In this document: in pieces, positions 6,795 through 15,697 of the stretch | How positions within the stretch are numbered: the stretch's first letter is position 1 | How the letters are laid out: every line of letters starts with the position of its first letter | Source: CAZJHX01 sp964545715 | GTDB taxonomy: Bacteria > Myxococcota_A > UBA9042 > GCA-2863065 | Assembly (NCBI GenBank): GCA_964545715.1 | Contig: CAZJHX010000042.1 | Location: 1 to 64,000 of the forward strand | DNA: 64,000 nt | Reading direction: 5' to 3' | Translations under genes and position numbers: made by a program | The notes under the pieces: generated by a model | Databases searched by the model: none | Seen by the model: the letters and a program-made list of their open reading frames with translations, nothing else | What the model was told of the DNA's origin: nothing

Positions 6795-8015
6795 GTGCGC
6801 GCCTGTCCCCCAGCGTTCATTGTATTGCTCTTGTGTGCCGGTTGCCTTGGCTGTGCACAGCCGAGCGCCGGTGACGACTCGGTGGAAGACCCGGTTGGGG
6901 CGGTCGACTTTGTCGCCCACGGAGATCCAGCGGAGCCGCCCGTGCAGGCTCCGCCGGTCGGCGGCGAGCCCTCCAAGGCGCCCGAAGTGCCGGACACGCC
7001 GCCGGTCGGCGATGACCAGACAGACCCCGAACCATCCGAGACCGACCCGCCCACCGAGGTGGAGCCGCCCGAAGAGCCGGCGACGACGCCCGACGAGCCC
7101 GACCCGCCGGCCGACGAGCCTGACCCGCCGGCCGACGAGCCGGAGCCGCCGGCGGAAACCGAGCCCACTCCGGGCACGGTGGCCGAGTGCTTCGCGGCGC
7201 TGACCGGGGCTGTGGCCGGACCCGAATACGACCAGTTCGCGCCGGTCGTCGGCTCCCATTGCAAGGGCACGGACCACCAGGACATCACGGACATCGATCG
7301 CGTCGTGTTCCTGGGCGATTCGGTGACGGCAGGCACCCCGCCGACGGCTTTCTGGGAGTACTACACAGCGCTGCTGACCGGCATGCTGATCGACCGCTTC
7401 GGCATCGAGACCGAGTTTCAGAACTGCGCGCAATGGGGCGCCCGCATGGACGATCTCCTGATCGGCAAGAAAGAGATCGCCGACTGCTTCCCCGACACCC
7501 CCGACCCCCGCCGCACGCTCGTGGTGATGACCAACGGCGGCAATGACGTCTTCGCGTGGGCCAAAGACGGCCTGGACGCCGAGTCGGCCATCGTGGAGGC
7601 GGACGCGGCGGCGGCGCTGCTGGAGGAGGCGATCGAGTGGTTCAAGGCGCCCGGGCGGTTTCCTAACGGCATCTTCATCGTCTACGCCAACCCGTTTGAG
7701 TACACGGACGCCACCGGCAACACCGACTCGTGCGCGCTGGCGTCCCTGGCCGGGTTGTCAGGCAACTGGATCGAGGGCGCCCCCGCGGTGGTCCACTTTC
7801 ACGAGCGCCTCATGGAGATCGCGGTGAAGAACCAGGTCGACATGGTCTTCAGCCTGGAGCACTTTTGCGGCCACGGCTTCGAGTACCAGAACCCCGACGG
7901 CCAGTGTTATGCGGGACCCGACGCCGAGCTGTGGTTCGACTTGACCTGCATCCACCCCAACCCGACCGGCCACGCCGCCATGGCTGATCTCTTCATCTCG
8001 GTGATCGACGAGTAG
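6795..8015 (+). CDS. SGNH/GDSL hydrolase-like lipoprotein
   Basis: 406 residues from GTG, with GGGAGG 5 bases upstream. A lipobox region (LCAGC/LGC, Cys16 or Cys20) is followed by a long Pro/Glu/Asp linker with repeated PPADEPD units to about residue 130. The catalytic domain shows block I VVFLGDSVTAG (nucleophile Ser176), block III TNGGNDVF (Asn250) and block V CIHPNPTGHAAM (His387). The usual D-x-x-H is replaced by D382 five residues before the His, so the Asp of the triad is either shifted or missing. The likely activity is hydrolysis of an ester or O-acetyl group on an extracellular substrate; the substrate is unknown. Confidence 0.8.
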   Translation: MRACPPAFIVLLLCAGCLGCAQPSAGDDSVEDPVGAVDFVAHGDPAEPPVQAPPVGGEPSKAPEVPDTPPVGDDQTDPEPSETDPPTEVEPPEEPATTPDEPDPPADEPDPPADEPEPPAETEPTPGTVAECFAALTGAVAGPEYDQFAPVVGSHCKGTDHQDITDIDRVVFLGDSVTAGTPPTAFWEYYTALLTGMLIDRFGIETEFQNCAQWGARMDDLLIGKKEIADCFPDTPDPRRTLVVMTNGGNDVFAWAKDGLDAESAIVEADAAAALLEEAIEWFKAPGRFPNGIFIVYANPFEYTDATGNTDSCALASLAGLSGNWIEGAPAVVHFHERLMEIAVKNQVDMVFSLEHFCGHGFEYQNPDGQCYAGPDAELWFDLTCIHPNPTGHAAMADLFISVIDE

Positions 8016-8085
8016 GGTCCCCGGGGTCTCCGCCGCCCGTAAAGTGACCGATGCGCGCCGAGCCGCTGTCTCGCACCATCCGGGT

Positions 8086-9951
8086 ATGCGAGCTGTGGCC
8101 CCCGTAGTGCTTCTTTTGCTGTGTGGCTGCCCCGGAGAGTCGAAGATGGTGCCGGCGCCTGACAACGGGCAGCAGCAGGATATCGCGACGGGCTTCGCGG
8201 ACACTCCCGCCGCCGATGTGCCCACCCCGAAGGATCTGGCTCAGCCCGCCGGAGATGCTCCGAGTCCCCAGGACGTCGCGGTCGCCCAAGACGTGCCTGA
8301 TCCCGAGGACGTGCCCGATCCCGAAGACGTGCCTGCTCCAAAGGACGTGGGGCCGCCGCCGGATCCGGGACCGCCACCCACGTGCAGCGACGACGTTAGC
8401 AACGGCCAGGAGTCCGACGTGGACTGCGGCGGCCCCACGTGCCCGGCGTGCAAGACCGGGCACGCGTGCACGGCGGCGTCGGACTGCATCGAGGGCGTCT
8501 GCCAGGCGGGGCTGTGCGCGGTGCCGCCGTGCCTTCCCAGCGCCGAGACCGGCATCCCGGCCCACACGCGTCTGATCGGGGCTGACCAGACGCCTCTGGA
8601 CGTCATCTGCCGCCCGGCCGACGACGTCTTCTCCGTCATCGTGCTGCCCGACACCCAGATGTACACGGCCAAGTCATCGCCCTTTGCCGAGTTCTTCGAC
8701 GCGCAGACCGACTTCATCCGCGTCATGTACAACCACGCGCTCAACAACATGATCTTCGCGGCGCACGTGGGGGACGTGGTCGACAACGCCAAGAGCGCCA
8801 TCGACTGGGAGCGTGCGCGCAAGGCGGTCACCAAGCTTGCCGCCTATCAGTGGGAGGGCAAATGGCACTACATGCCGTACGACATCGCGTGGGGCGACCA
8901 CGACGTGCTCAGCTACCAGGACGCCGGGACCTACCCCGACAAAGCGCGGCCCAAGTACTCGGAGCAGATCCACTCCGGCCTGTTCAGCCCCGGTACCTAC
9001 AAGCAGGACCACACCTCGGGCGTCAACGAGTGGTGGAAGCGCTGGTTCCGGTCCTACAAGAAGCGCTTTGCGCGCAACAGCTACCACTTCTTCGACGCCG
9101 GCGGCGACGAGTACATGATCCTGTTTTTGGAGTACTGCCCCAGCCAGGCGGTGATCGACTGGGCCGCGGAGCGACTGACGTGGTACGCCGCCACCGCCAA
9201 GGACCGTACGGCCATCCTGGTCATGCACAGCTTCATCAACACCAAGGGCGGTCTGCACGACACCAAGAACGGCAACAAGGAGAAGTGCTGGGAGTTTGAG
9301 AACGCCTCTTTGAACGCGGGCGCCCCATCCGACATCTACCAGCAGCTGGTCGTGCCGTATAACGTGCGCATCGTCCTGGCGGGGCACGACAACGGTGGTG
9401 GCTGGAAGGGCGGCACGTACGCGCGCTACGTGGTGCCGTCATCGGTCTCGGGTGCTCCGGCGGACCGCGACGTGCACGTGTTTTTGTCCAACTACCAGTA
9501 CATCGGCTCGGCCGATCCAGCCGACAAGATCGCCAACGGCAAGGTCGGCGCCGGGCTGGGCTACTTTCGCGTCATGCGCTTCGACCCGCTGCTGGACCGC
9601 ATCCGGGTGTCGGTGTGGTCCGAGTGGTCGCATGACTACAACGACGGCAAGTGGAACCCGACGTATGCGGCGGCGGACACCGAACAGAAGAACCCGCTGA
9701 ACTTCGCCGGCGATCCGGCCTCCAAGTTCAACGAGGACAAGGTCTGTACGACGCCCGGCACGTCGACCGCGTATCCAGGGCAATGCGATCCGAGCGGCTG
9801 GAAGGTGGTCGACGGGATCTGCGCGGACCTGGCGACCGAGCTGCCCAAGTATCCCCTGACGCCCGCCGGCGCCCCGCACCAGTCGTTTGTCGTCAAATGC
9901 AACGTCTTTTCGGTGCCGTTCAAGATGACCGGGGACGGTAAGGCTCCCTAG
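8086..9951 (+). CDS. Secreted metallophosphoesterase with Cys-rich N-terminus
   Basis: 621 residues. ATG 8086 is chosen because it starts directly at the signal peptide MRAVAPVVLLLLCGC; an in-frame GTG at 8044 would add a non-signal extension. A repeated PEDVPDPEDVP linker leads to a DVDCGG-type Cys module with about ten Cys in residues 95-165. The calcineurin-like domain follows, with VIVLPDTQ, GDVVDN, WGDHDVLS, VMHSF and LAGHDNGGG. These correspond to the D-x-H, GD, GNH[DE], H and GH-x-H metal-ligand blocks. Several ligands deviate (DTQ for DxH, GDHD for GNHD, GHDN for GHxH). It may thus be an active variant or a substrate-binding relative. Confidence 0.78.
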   Translation: MRAVAPVVLLLLCGCPGESKMVPAPDNGQQQDIATGFADTPAADVPTPKDLAQPAGDAPSPQDVAVAQDVPDPEDVPDPEDVPAPKDVGPPPDPGPPPTCSDDVSNGQESDVDCGGPTCPACKTGHACTAASDCIEGVCQAGLCAVPPCLPSAETGIPAHTRLIGADQTPLDVICRPADDVFSVIVLPDTQMYTAKSSPFAEFFDAQTDFIRVMYNHALNNMIFAAHVGDVVDNAKSAIDWERARKAVTKLAAYQWEGKWHYMPYDIAWGDHDVLSYQDAGTYPDKARPKYSEQIHSGLFSPGTYKQDHTSGVNEWWKRWFRSYKKRFARNSYHFFDAGGDEYMILFLEYCPSQAVIDWAAERLTWYAATAKDRTAILVMHSFINTKGGLHDTKNGNKEKCWEFENASLNAGAPSDIYQQLVVPYNVRIVLAGHDNGGGWKGGTYARYVVPSSVSGAPADRDVHVFLSNYQYIGSADPADKIANGKVGAGLGYFRVMRFDPLLDRIRVSVWSEWSHDYNDGKWNPTYAAADTEQKNPLNFAGDPASKFNEDKVCTTPGTSTAYPGQCDPSGWKVVDGICADLATELPKYPLTPAGAPHQSFVVKCNVFSVPFKMTGDGKAP

Positions 9952-9999
9952 ACGCGCGTGTTATCGTGGGCTCCAGCAACAACAAGCTGGAGGGGGAGC

Positions 10000-11084
10000 G
10001 TGCCCGCGAGGAACCGCCTGTGGTGGTGGACGGTGGCGTTGGCGTTGGTGTGCATGGCGCCAACGCAGACCCCATCGCGGAGAACCTGTGGATTATGAAT
10101 GCGGACGGCACGCAGCAGACGCCTATGACCACGCTGACGGCCGAGGGCGTCGCGATGTCCGTAGGCCAGATCACCGGCGACGGCCTCACCCTGGTCTACC
10201 AGTCCAATCGCGCGGTTGACCTGACGGACGCGACGACGGTGGCCGGCGGGCATAACGTCTTTCGGTTGAACCTGGCCACGCAGAGCAGTCTGCCGCTGAC
10301 GACGGTCGATGAGGACTCAGTCCACAACTACTTCTCCGACGTCTCGCCGGACGGCAAGACCGTCTCCTTCTCTGCTCGGACCCCCGACGGCGACGAAGGA
10401 TTCATCCTCAACGCGGGCCTGATCGGGATAGAGGGGTTGAACCCCGTGGCGATCACCGACAGCGGCGCGGTGGGTACGGCGTGCGCGAACGGCCAGTTCA
10501 CGCCCGACGGCGCGTCTCTGCTGTATCGCTGCAACCTGGCGCTCGACGGGTCGGGCCAGCTGCACCCGCAAGGGGCGCGTAACCTCTGGCGGTACGACAT
10601 TGCTGCGGGGACGTCCGAGCCGCTCACGCTGCTGTCCGCGACCGGCGTAATGAGCTACGCGCCGACTCCGCTAGAGGACGGGGCGCTCGTCTACTCTTCC
10701 AATCGCGCGCTCGACGGCTCCGACGCCGTGGGTGGCCCGGTCAACCTGTGGCACCAGACCACCGGTGAGCCTCCGGTCCCGCTGACCAACTACACGGTTG
10801 AGGGCATCTTCATGAGCGCTCAGGCCATCGCTCACGCCTGCGTCGTTGCCGTGTGCGGCGACAGCGAGGTCGATCCAGTCGAGCAATGCGATGACGGCAA
10901 CGATGCGCTGGAGCCCTGTCCGTACGGTGCGACAAGCTGCCTTGTCTGTGCGACCGGCTGCCAGAAGGCCTTCGGCGCCACCAGCTTCTGCGGTGACGAC
11001 GTGGTCGACGCCGGCAACGGCGAGCAATGTGATGACGGCAACCTTGAGCCGGACGATGGATGCTCCCCGACCTGCACGCTGTAG
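10000..11084 (+). pseudogene. Exported TolB-like propeller with DUF4215 repeats, frameshifted after the signal peptide
   Basis: GTG 10000 follows GGAGGGGGA and reads MPARNRLWWWTVALALVCM, a clear signal peptide. That frame stops at 10096-10098. The mature body lies in another frame from about 10057 on and runs to the TAG ending at 11084. It begins ANADPIAENLWIMNADGT. Joining the two needs one lost base between about 10050 and 10070. The body has four or five TolB/PD40-type blades (LWIMNADGT, SPDGKTVSF, TPDGASLLY, LWRYDIA) and then two Myxococcus Cys-rich (DUF4215) repeats with CDDGN. The same frame also has a GTG at 9966, but that would give no signal peptide. It may be a base-call deletion or a real mutation. 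Confidence 0.7.
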
Positions 11085-11144
11085 AAGACGTGGGTGTGAG
11101 CCTCGTCATAGTGCTCCCACCGCAGATCGCCGCACTATGGGCAT

Positions 11145-12479
11145 GTGGCCAGTCAGAGTACGATAACCGCTCCTTCGCCCGAGAGGCAGGACGGCGCGCA
11201 GCTGCACCTTGTGGTGGTCCACTGCCCTGACGCGTCGGCCGTGGGGCGCCGCATCGCGATCGGGTCCCGTGTGACGAGGATCGGGCGCCTGCCTGGCGCT
11301 GATGGCGTCGTGTTGGGCGACCCCGCTATGTCCCGCGATCACGTGCACGCGTGGGTCACGGATGCCGGGCTCGTCGCCTGCGAGGACCAGGGCAGCAAGA
11401 ACGGCTGCTTCTACAACGGTCGCGCCGTGACCGCCTGCTATCTCGAGCCGTCGGCGGTCTTGCGCTGTGCTGGGACGCTCATGGTGTTGACTGTCGGCGT
11501 CGTCGACGACAACGGCGCTGCGGGGCGCACCGGCTTGCTGGGGCAGTCCGGGCCGATCGCTCAGGTGCGACGGGCGCTCGAGGCCGCGGCGGCCGGCCAT
11601 TCCCCTGTGCTGCTGCTCGGCGAGACGGGCACCGGCAAGGATGTCGCAGCGTCGGCCGTGCACCGGCTGTCGGGCCGGACCGGGCCGATGCAGACCGTCA
11701 ACTGCGCGACCATCCCTGAATCGTTGGTGGCCAGCACGCTGTTTGGACACCGAAAGGGCGCGTTTACGGGGGCCGCGGAGGCGCGTGATGGGCTGATCGC
11801 CTCGGCGGATGGCGGGACCTTGTTCCTGGATGAGGTCGACGAGCTCCCAGCGGTTGCTCAGGCGGCGCTGCTCCGCGTACTGGAGGACGGCATGGTCTCT
11901 CGTGTCGGCGAGACGCGGCCGCGAAGAGTCGACGTGCGCGTGGTTGCCGCCACCGCCCGGGAGGTGGACGCACTCGAAGCGCGCGGCGCGTTCCGCCGTG
12001 ACCTGTTGGCGCGGCTGGACGACCACCGACTGGTTCTGCCCCCGCTTCGCGAGCGGCGAGAGGACATCCTCATGCTGTTCGATGTCTTCCGCGGCCGAGA
12101 AGAGGACGTGCCAATCGCTGCACTGGACACCGACACGGCCGAAGCGCTGTCGATCGCGCCGTGGCGCTACAACGTGCGCGGACTGCGCAAGCTGGCGGTG
12201 CGGCTGGCCGGCCTTCACGCCCCTGGGGCCGCGCCGGCGCTCTCGATGCTTCCCGAGGCGATGGCCGCGCCGATCTACGACCGGGATCGTCTGGAGGCCG
12301 CCGCAATCGCCCGTGTCGTGGTCCCGCCCCCGTCCCCAGCTCGCCTCATCGAGGCGCTGCGCGGGGAAGGCGGCAACCTGACAAGGGTCGCGTCGGCGCT
12401 CGGAAAAGACCGCAAGCAGGTCTACCGATGGCTGAGGCGCCACGGGATCGACCCGGACGACTACCGCGAAGACGGCTGA
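11145..12479 (+). CDS. FHA-domain sigma-54-dependent transcriptional activator
   Basis: 444 residues from GTG. Residues about 25-105 are a well-preserved FHA domain (IGRLPG, then SRDHVHAWV and DQGSKNGCFYNG), which binds phosphothreonine peptides. The AAA+ domain follows: Walker A GETGTGKD, the sigma-54 contact loop GAFTGA, Walker B GTLFLDEVDE, and LPPLRERREDI. The C-terminus is a Fis-type helix-turn-helix (GNLTRVASALGKDRKQVYRWL). The usual WPGNVREL segment is degenerate (PWRYNVRGLRKL). It lies directly upstream of a candidate sigma-54 promoter and a direct-repeat pair, so the AAA/267-residue operon is its likely target, triggered by kinase phosphorylation of a partner or of itself. Confidence 0.92.
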   Translation: MASQSTITAPSPERQDGAQLHLVVVHCPDASAVGRRIAIGSRVTRIGRLPGADGVVLGDPAMSRDHVHAWVTDAGLVACEDQGSKNGCFYNGRAVTACYLEPSAVLRCAGTLMVLTVGVVDDNGAAGRTGLLGQSGPIAQVRRALEAAAAGHSPVLLLGETGTGKDVAASAVHRLSGRTGPMQTVNCATIPESLVASTLFGHRKGAFTGAAEARDGLIASADGGTLFLDEVDELPAVAQAALLRVLEDGMVSRVGETRPRRVDVRVVAATAREVDALEARGAFRRDLLARLDDHRLVLPPLRERREDILMLFDVFRGREEDVPIAALDTDTAEALSIAPWRYNVRGLRKLAVRLAGLHAPGAAPALSMLPEAMAAPIYDRDRLEAAAIARVVVPPPSPARLIEALRGEGGNLTRVASALGKDRKQVYRWLRRHGIDPDDYREDG

Positions 12480-12490
12480 GAGGCTCGCGA

Positions 12491-12528
12491 GACACCCCGT
12501 CACGGACCTGCGGGACACCCCGTCACGG
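12491..12528. promoter_or_regulatory. Direct-repeat pair, candidate activator-binding enhancer
   Basis: GACACCCCGTCACGG occurs at 12491-12505 and again at 12514-12528, both perfect, 23 bases start to start. The pair is 115-150 bases upstream of the candidate -24/-12 element, in the range used by sigma-54 enhancers. A related rearranged element (GGGGTGTGACGG) is near 12560. The activator encoded just upstream is the obvious candidate to bind here. Confidence 0.55.
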
Positions 12529-12642
12529 GCCGCAGTGCGGCGTTTAGCTCATAACGCCGGGGTGTGACGGTGGCCGCCGGCGCGCCGCTGCTGCCGGCCT
12601 CGAACGCCGCTGTTCGGGGCACTGCGGCCCGGCGCCCGGGAT

Positions 12643-12658
12643 GGCACAGGCGGTGCAC
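12643..12658 (+). promoter_or_regulatory. Candidate sigma-54 (-24/-12) promoter of the AAA operon
   Basis: TGGCACAGGCGGTGCA keeps TGGCAC and TGCA with the exact GG-N10-GC spacing. The predicted start is near 12669. AGGAG at 12685-12689 and ATG 12698 follow. Confidence 0.6.
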
Positions 12659-12697
12659 AAAGACAGCGCGAGCCCCAACCAGCCAGGAGCCCACACC

Positions 12698-14833
12698 ATG
12701 CTCGCGACATCGCTGCCGACCAAAGGACACCAACTCAGCAGGATCGAGACCGATCCGCTGCACGGCTGGCGCCAGCAGGTACGCCGCCGCCTGGGCGCCG
12801 GGCCGCTTCGCCTTGAGAGCCCCGCGGACGCGCTGCACGCTCACGTGCTGTGGGCTCACGGACGTCTGCTGCAGGTCGCGGCCGGCGACCCGGGTGAGCT
12901 GGTGGAGGACGGCCCCGCGGAGCTGGCGCGCAAGATCGCCGGCGCCACCGCCCGTGCGGCGCGTGATGGTCACACGCTGCCGCTCGACCGGCTCTCTCAG
13001 CGTTTTGGGTTGGACGACCGGCAGCGGACGCTGATGGTCCTCGCACTCGCTCGGGCGGTGGCGCCGGGTACCGCCGCGCTCATGTGCTCGGCGAGCGGGT
13101 CACCCCGGGCGGATCAGCTGACGGTCGCCCTTGCTCAGGCGCTGTTGGGAGAAGACCAGGTGTTTGCGCCGCCGCGGTCCGCCTTGTTTGGTCGCGCCAA
13201 TCCGATCGTGGCTGCCGGCTTGCTGCGGGTGGAGTGCCCGCTTGGGGAGCACGGCGCGGCGCCGATCGACCGAATCGTACGGGCGCATCCGGCGCTGATC
13301 AGCTGGGTGTTGGGAGCTGTCGAGCTGTCCGACCCGCTCGCGGAGCACGCGACCTTGGCGTTGGAGCCGCGGACTCTGCTCGACCTGGTGGTGGATGCGC
13401 CTATACGGCGCCGCTTGGAGGGCCTGGCGCTGTCGCTGGCGACCGTCCCCGCACGCGGGATCATCGCGCTGATCTCGGGTGGGCGCGGGTGCGGCCGTGG
13501 ATCGTCGGCTGAGGCGGTGGCGGGCTCGGCCGGGCGGCCACTGCTGCGCGCGTCCCTTCCGGCTCTGGCAACCACCGGGGCCGCCGGACCGCTGCTGGCC
13601 GAGGTCTATGTGCATGCCGAGCTGACAGGTGCTGTCGTGTGTCTGGACGATGCCGACGTGCTGGCCGGCGAGGCTGCCGTCTCTCTGGCGGGTCTGCTCG
13701 AGCGCGCGCGGCGGTATCGGGGATTGACCGTACTGAGTACGACCCGGCCCGAGTCGCTGCTGAACTCGGCGCTGGAAGGCGCGACTGCGCTGGCCGTGCA
13801 CCTGGAGCGCCCCGACGCGACGCTGCGCGAGCAGCTGTGGGAGCAACATCTGCCGGACAGCATCGAGCTGGACGGCGATCCACAGCTTGGGCCGCTGAGC
13901 TGGCAGTACGAGCTTACCGGCGCTCAGATCCGTAACGCGGTGGCGGCGGGCGTCCGCTCCACCCGGGGGACAGGCCCATTGACGGCGGCCGACCTACGCC
14001 AGGCGGCCGCCGAGCAGCTGCCGGCACGGCTGGAGGGGGCTCCGGCGCGCCGTGCATGTGGCCGCGGTCTGGAGTCGCTGGTGCTGCCCGAGGACGCGAT
14101 GCTCCAGATCCGCGAGTTGGTGGACGCCTGCCGCGCGCGTGCCGGCGTACTGGAGGAGTGGGGCTTCGGTCGCACGATGTCCACCGGCAAGGGCATCGTC
14201 GCGTTGTTCAGCGGCGAGCCCGGGACGGGCAAGACGTTCTGCGCCGAGCTGCTGGCGGGAGAGCTGGACCTGTCGCTGCGCGTGGTCTCCATCCCTCAGG
14301 TCATGAGCAAGTGGGTTGGGGAGACCGAAAAGAACATCGCCCGGCTGTTTGACAACGCACGCGCCCAGGGGACGCTGCTGGTCTTCGACGAGGCCGATGC
14401 CCTGTTCACATCGCGGGTGTCCTCGGTCGAGCGCGGCTCGGATCGAGATGCAAACATGCGCGTCAATCAGCTGCTGCAGGAGATCGACCGCTTCGACGGC
14501 ATTGTGGTGCTGACCACCAACTTGAAGAAGAGCATGGACCAGGCTTTCCAGCGCCGGATCGGCTTCCACGTGGAGTTCCCGTCGCCGGATGCCGAGCAGC
14601 GGCGCCAGATCTGGCGCACGTTGCTGCCCCCGGAGGCGCCGCTGGCCGAGGACGTGGACCTGGACGTGCTGGCCGATCAGTTCGACCTGTCCGGTGGGCA
14701 CATCAAGAACATCCTGCTGCGTGCGGCTTATCGGGCTCGAGCGCGCGGGACCGCCATCGATCGGGGAGTTCTCCAAGAGGTGGCGGAGCAGGAGTTTCGC
14801 GCGACTGGCCGGCTGTACCGCCGCGCCGACTGA
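12698..14833 (+). CDS. Tandem-AAA ATPase
   Basis: 711 residues from ATG 12698 (AGGAG 8 bases upstream); an earlier ATG at 12641 would overlap the promoter. The N-terminal third has a helical, winged-helix-like region (LDRLSQRFGLDDRQRTLMVL). A degenerate AAA domain lies at about 255-430, with Walker A-like GGRGCGRGS (Lys replaced by Arg) and VVCLDDADVL. The second AAA domain at about 490-690 is canonical: GEPGTGKTF, KWVGETEKNIARLF, LLVFDEADALF, sensor TTN, and an SGGHIKNIL sensor-2 region. This layout resembles the AAA ATPases of contractile-injection and encapsulating clusters and other SpoVK/CDC48-like remodellers. No sheath or tube genes are nearby, so its substrate is open; the next gene is the best guess. 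Confidence 0.85.
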   Translation: MLATSLPTKGHQLSRIETDPLHGWRQQVRRRLGAGPLRLESPADALHAHVLWAHGRLLQVAAGDPGELVEDGPAELARKIAGATARAARDGHTLPLDRLSQRFGLDDRQRTLMVLALARAVAPGTAALMCSASGSPRADQLTVALAQALLGEDQVFAPPRSALFGRANPIVAAGLLRVECPLGEHGAAPIDRIVRAHPALISWVLGAVELSDPLAEHATLALEPRTLLDLVVDAPIRRRLEGLALSLATVPARGIIALISGGRGCGRGSSAEAVAGSAGRPLLRASLPALATTGAAGPLLAEVYVHAELTGAVVCLDDADVLAGEAAVSLAGLLERARRYRGLTVLSTTRPESLLNSALEGATALAVHLERPDATLREQLWEQHLPDSIELDGDPQLGPLSWQYELTGAQIRNAVAAGVRSTRGTGPLTAADLRQAAAEQLPARLEGAPARRACGRGLESLVLPEDAMLQIRELVDACRARAGVLEEWGFGRTMSTGKGIVALFSGEPGTGKTFCAELLAGELDLSLRVVSIPQVMSKWVGETEKNIARLFDNARAQGTLLVFDEADALFTSRVSSVERGSDRDANMRVNQLLQEIDRFDGIVVLTTNLKKSMDQAFQRRIGFHVEFPSPDAEQRRQIWRTLLPPEAPLAEDVDLDVLADQFDLSGGHIKNILLRAAYRARARGTAIDRGVLQEVAEQEFRATGRLYRRAD

Positions 14834-14869
14834 GAATTTCGCGACAACCCCAGACCAGGAGAACAGACC

Positions 14870-15673
14870 ATGTCAGACCAAGCGACAACCACGCGCCGGG
14901 CACGGCGCAGAAGAGCTCACGACACCGGCGCCGCCGCACCGCGCCGCCGCGACCGAGATACTGCGCCCCCCGGCTCCACGCCGTACGGGTCGGACAGCTC
15001 GGAGGTTTGCGAGGCCGCTCCGGATTGGGAGCAGGAGCTGCTGCAAGACGGCGCGGAAGAGTGTGTGGATCCGGCCGACGTGTGCCAGCCCACGACCACC
15101 CGCGGGCGCATGCAGCTGCCGGATTGGGCCAACAGCGAGGCGCGCGCGTACTTGGAGGGCGGCTGTTTTACGGTAGGCGACTCAGCACGACGCTTTGGCG
15201 AGCAGGTCGTGTGGGTCCGGGTCCGCGAGCGAGAGGACGCACAGCCCCAGTTGGTGGTGGCGGAGATGTTCGAGTTCTTCCCGCGCGACCGCTCCTTCTA
15301 TGTGCCGTACTTCCCATTTCGGCAGCCCGGGACCAGCCCCGTATTGGACGTCGTGACCAACTCGGACGATATGTGGGAGGCCCTGTACCAGTCCTACCAA
15401 CTGTACAACCGAGACATGGAGGCGCTGGTCCTGGCGGGAGGGCAGCAGCCGTCTGCGGCGCGGGGCTTCCTTGCCCAGCTGGACGAGCGCCTCTACCGGA
15501 TGATCATCGGCGCGATGATCCAACTGACCACCAGTACGATCGCCCCCTCGTCGGGTGTGCACGTGGCGCAGACCGTTCAGATGTCCGCACAGATGATCGG
15601 TCAGCTGCTCGGCAGCAACCCGTCGCTGGCGGACGCGATCATGGCCGAGGCAGGCGGCGCCGGCGCGCAATAG
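14870..15673 (+). CDS. Unknown protein co-transcribed with the AAA ATPase
   Basis: 267 residues, AGGAGA 7 bases before ATG, 36 bases after the ATPase. The first 60 residues are low-complexity: an Arg/Thr-rich tract (TRRARRRRAH), then a Pro/Ser and acidic tract. The middle has aromatic-rich segments (FEFFPRDRSFYVPYFPF) and two lone cysteines. The C-terminal 70 residues are hydrophobic amphipathic helices (MIIGAMIQLTTSTIAP, MIGQLLGSNPSLADAI). No signal peptide or known domain was recognised. Its place right behind a remodelling ATPase under one candidate sigma-54 promoter suggests it is the ATPase's substrate or structural partner. Confidence 0.75.
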   Translation: MSDQATTTRRARRRRAHDTGAAAPRRRDRDTAPPGSTPYGSDSSEVCEAAPDWEQELLQDGAEECVDPADVCQPTTTRGRMQLPDWANSEARAYLEGGCFTVGDSARRFGEQVVWVRVREREDAQPQLVVAEMFEFFPRDRSFYVPYFPFRQPGTSPVLDVVTNSDDMWEALYQSYQLYNRDMEALVLAGGQQPSAARGFLAQLDERLYRMIIGAMIQLTTSTIAPSSGVHVAQTVQMSAQMIGQLLGSNPSLADAIMAEAGGAGAQ

Positions 15674-15697
15674 CGTCTCGGCCGCCGATCCGACCAC

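Noticed and set aside
12698..14833. Contractile injection system ATPase
   Set aside because: Similar AAA layout, but no sheath, tube, baseplate or effector genes in the window.
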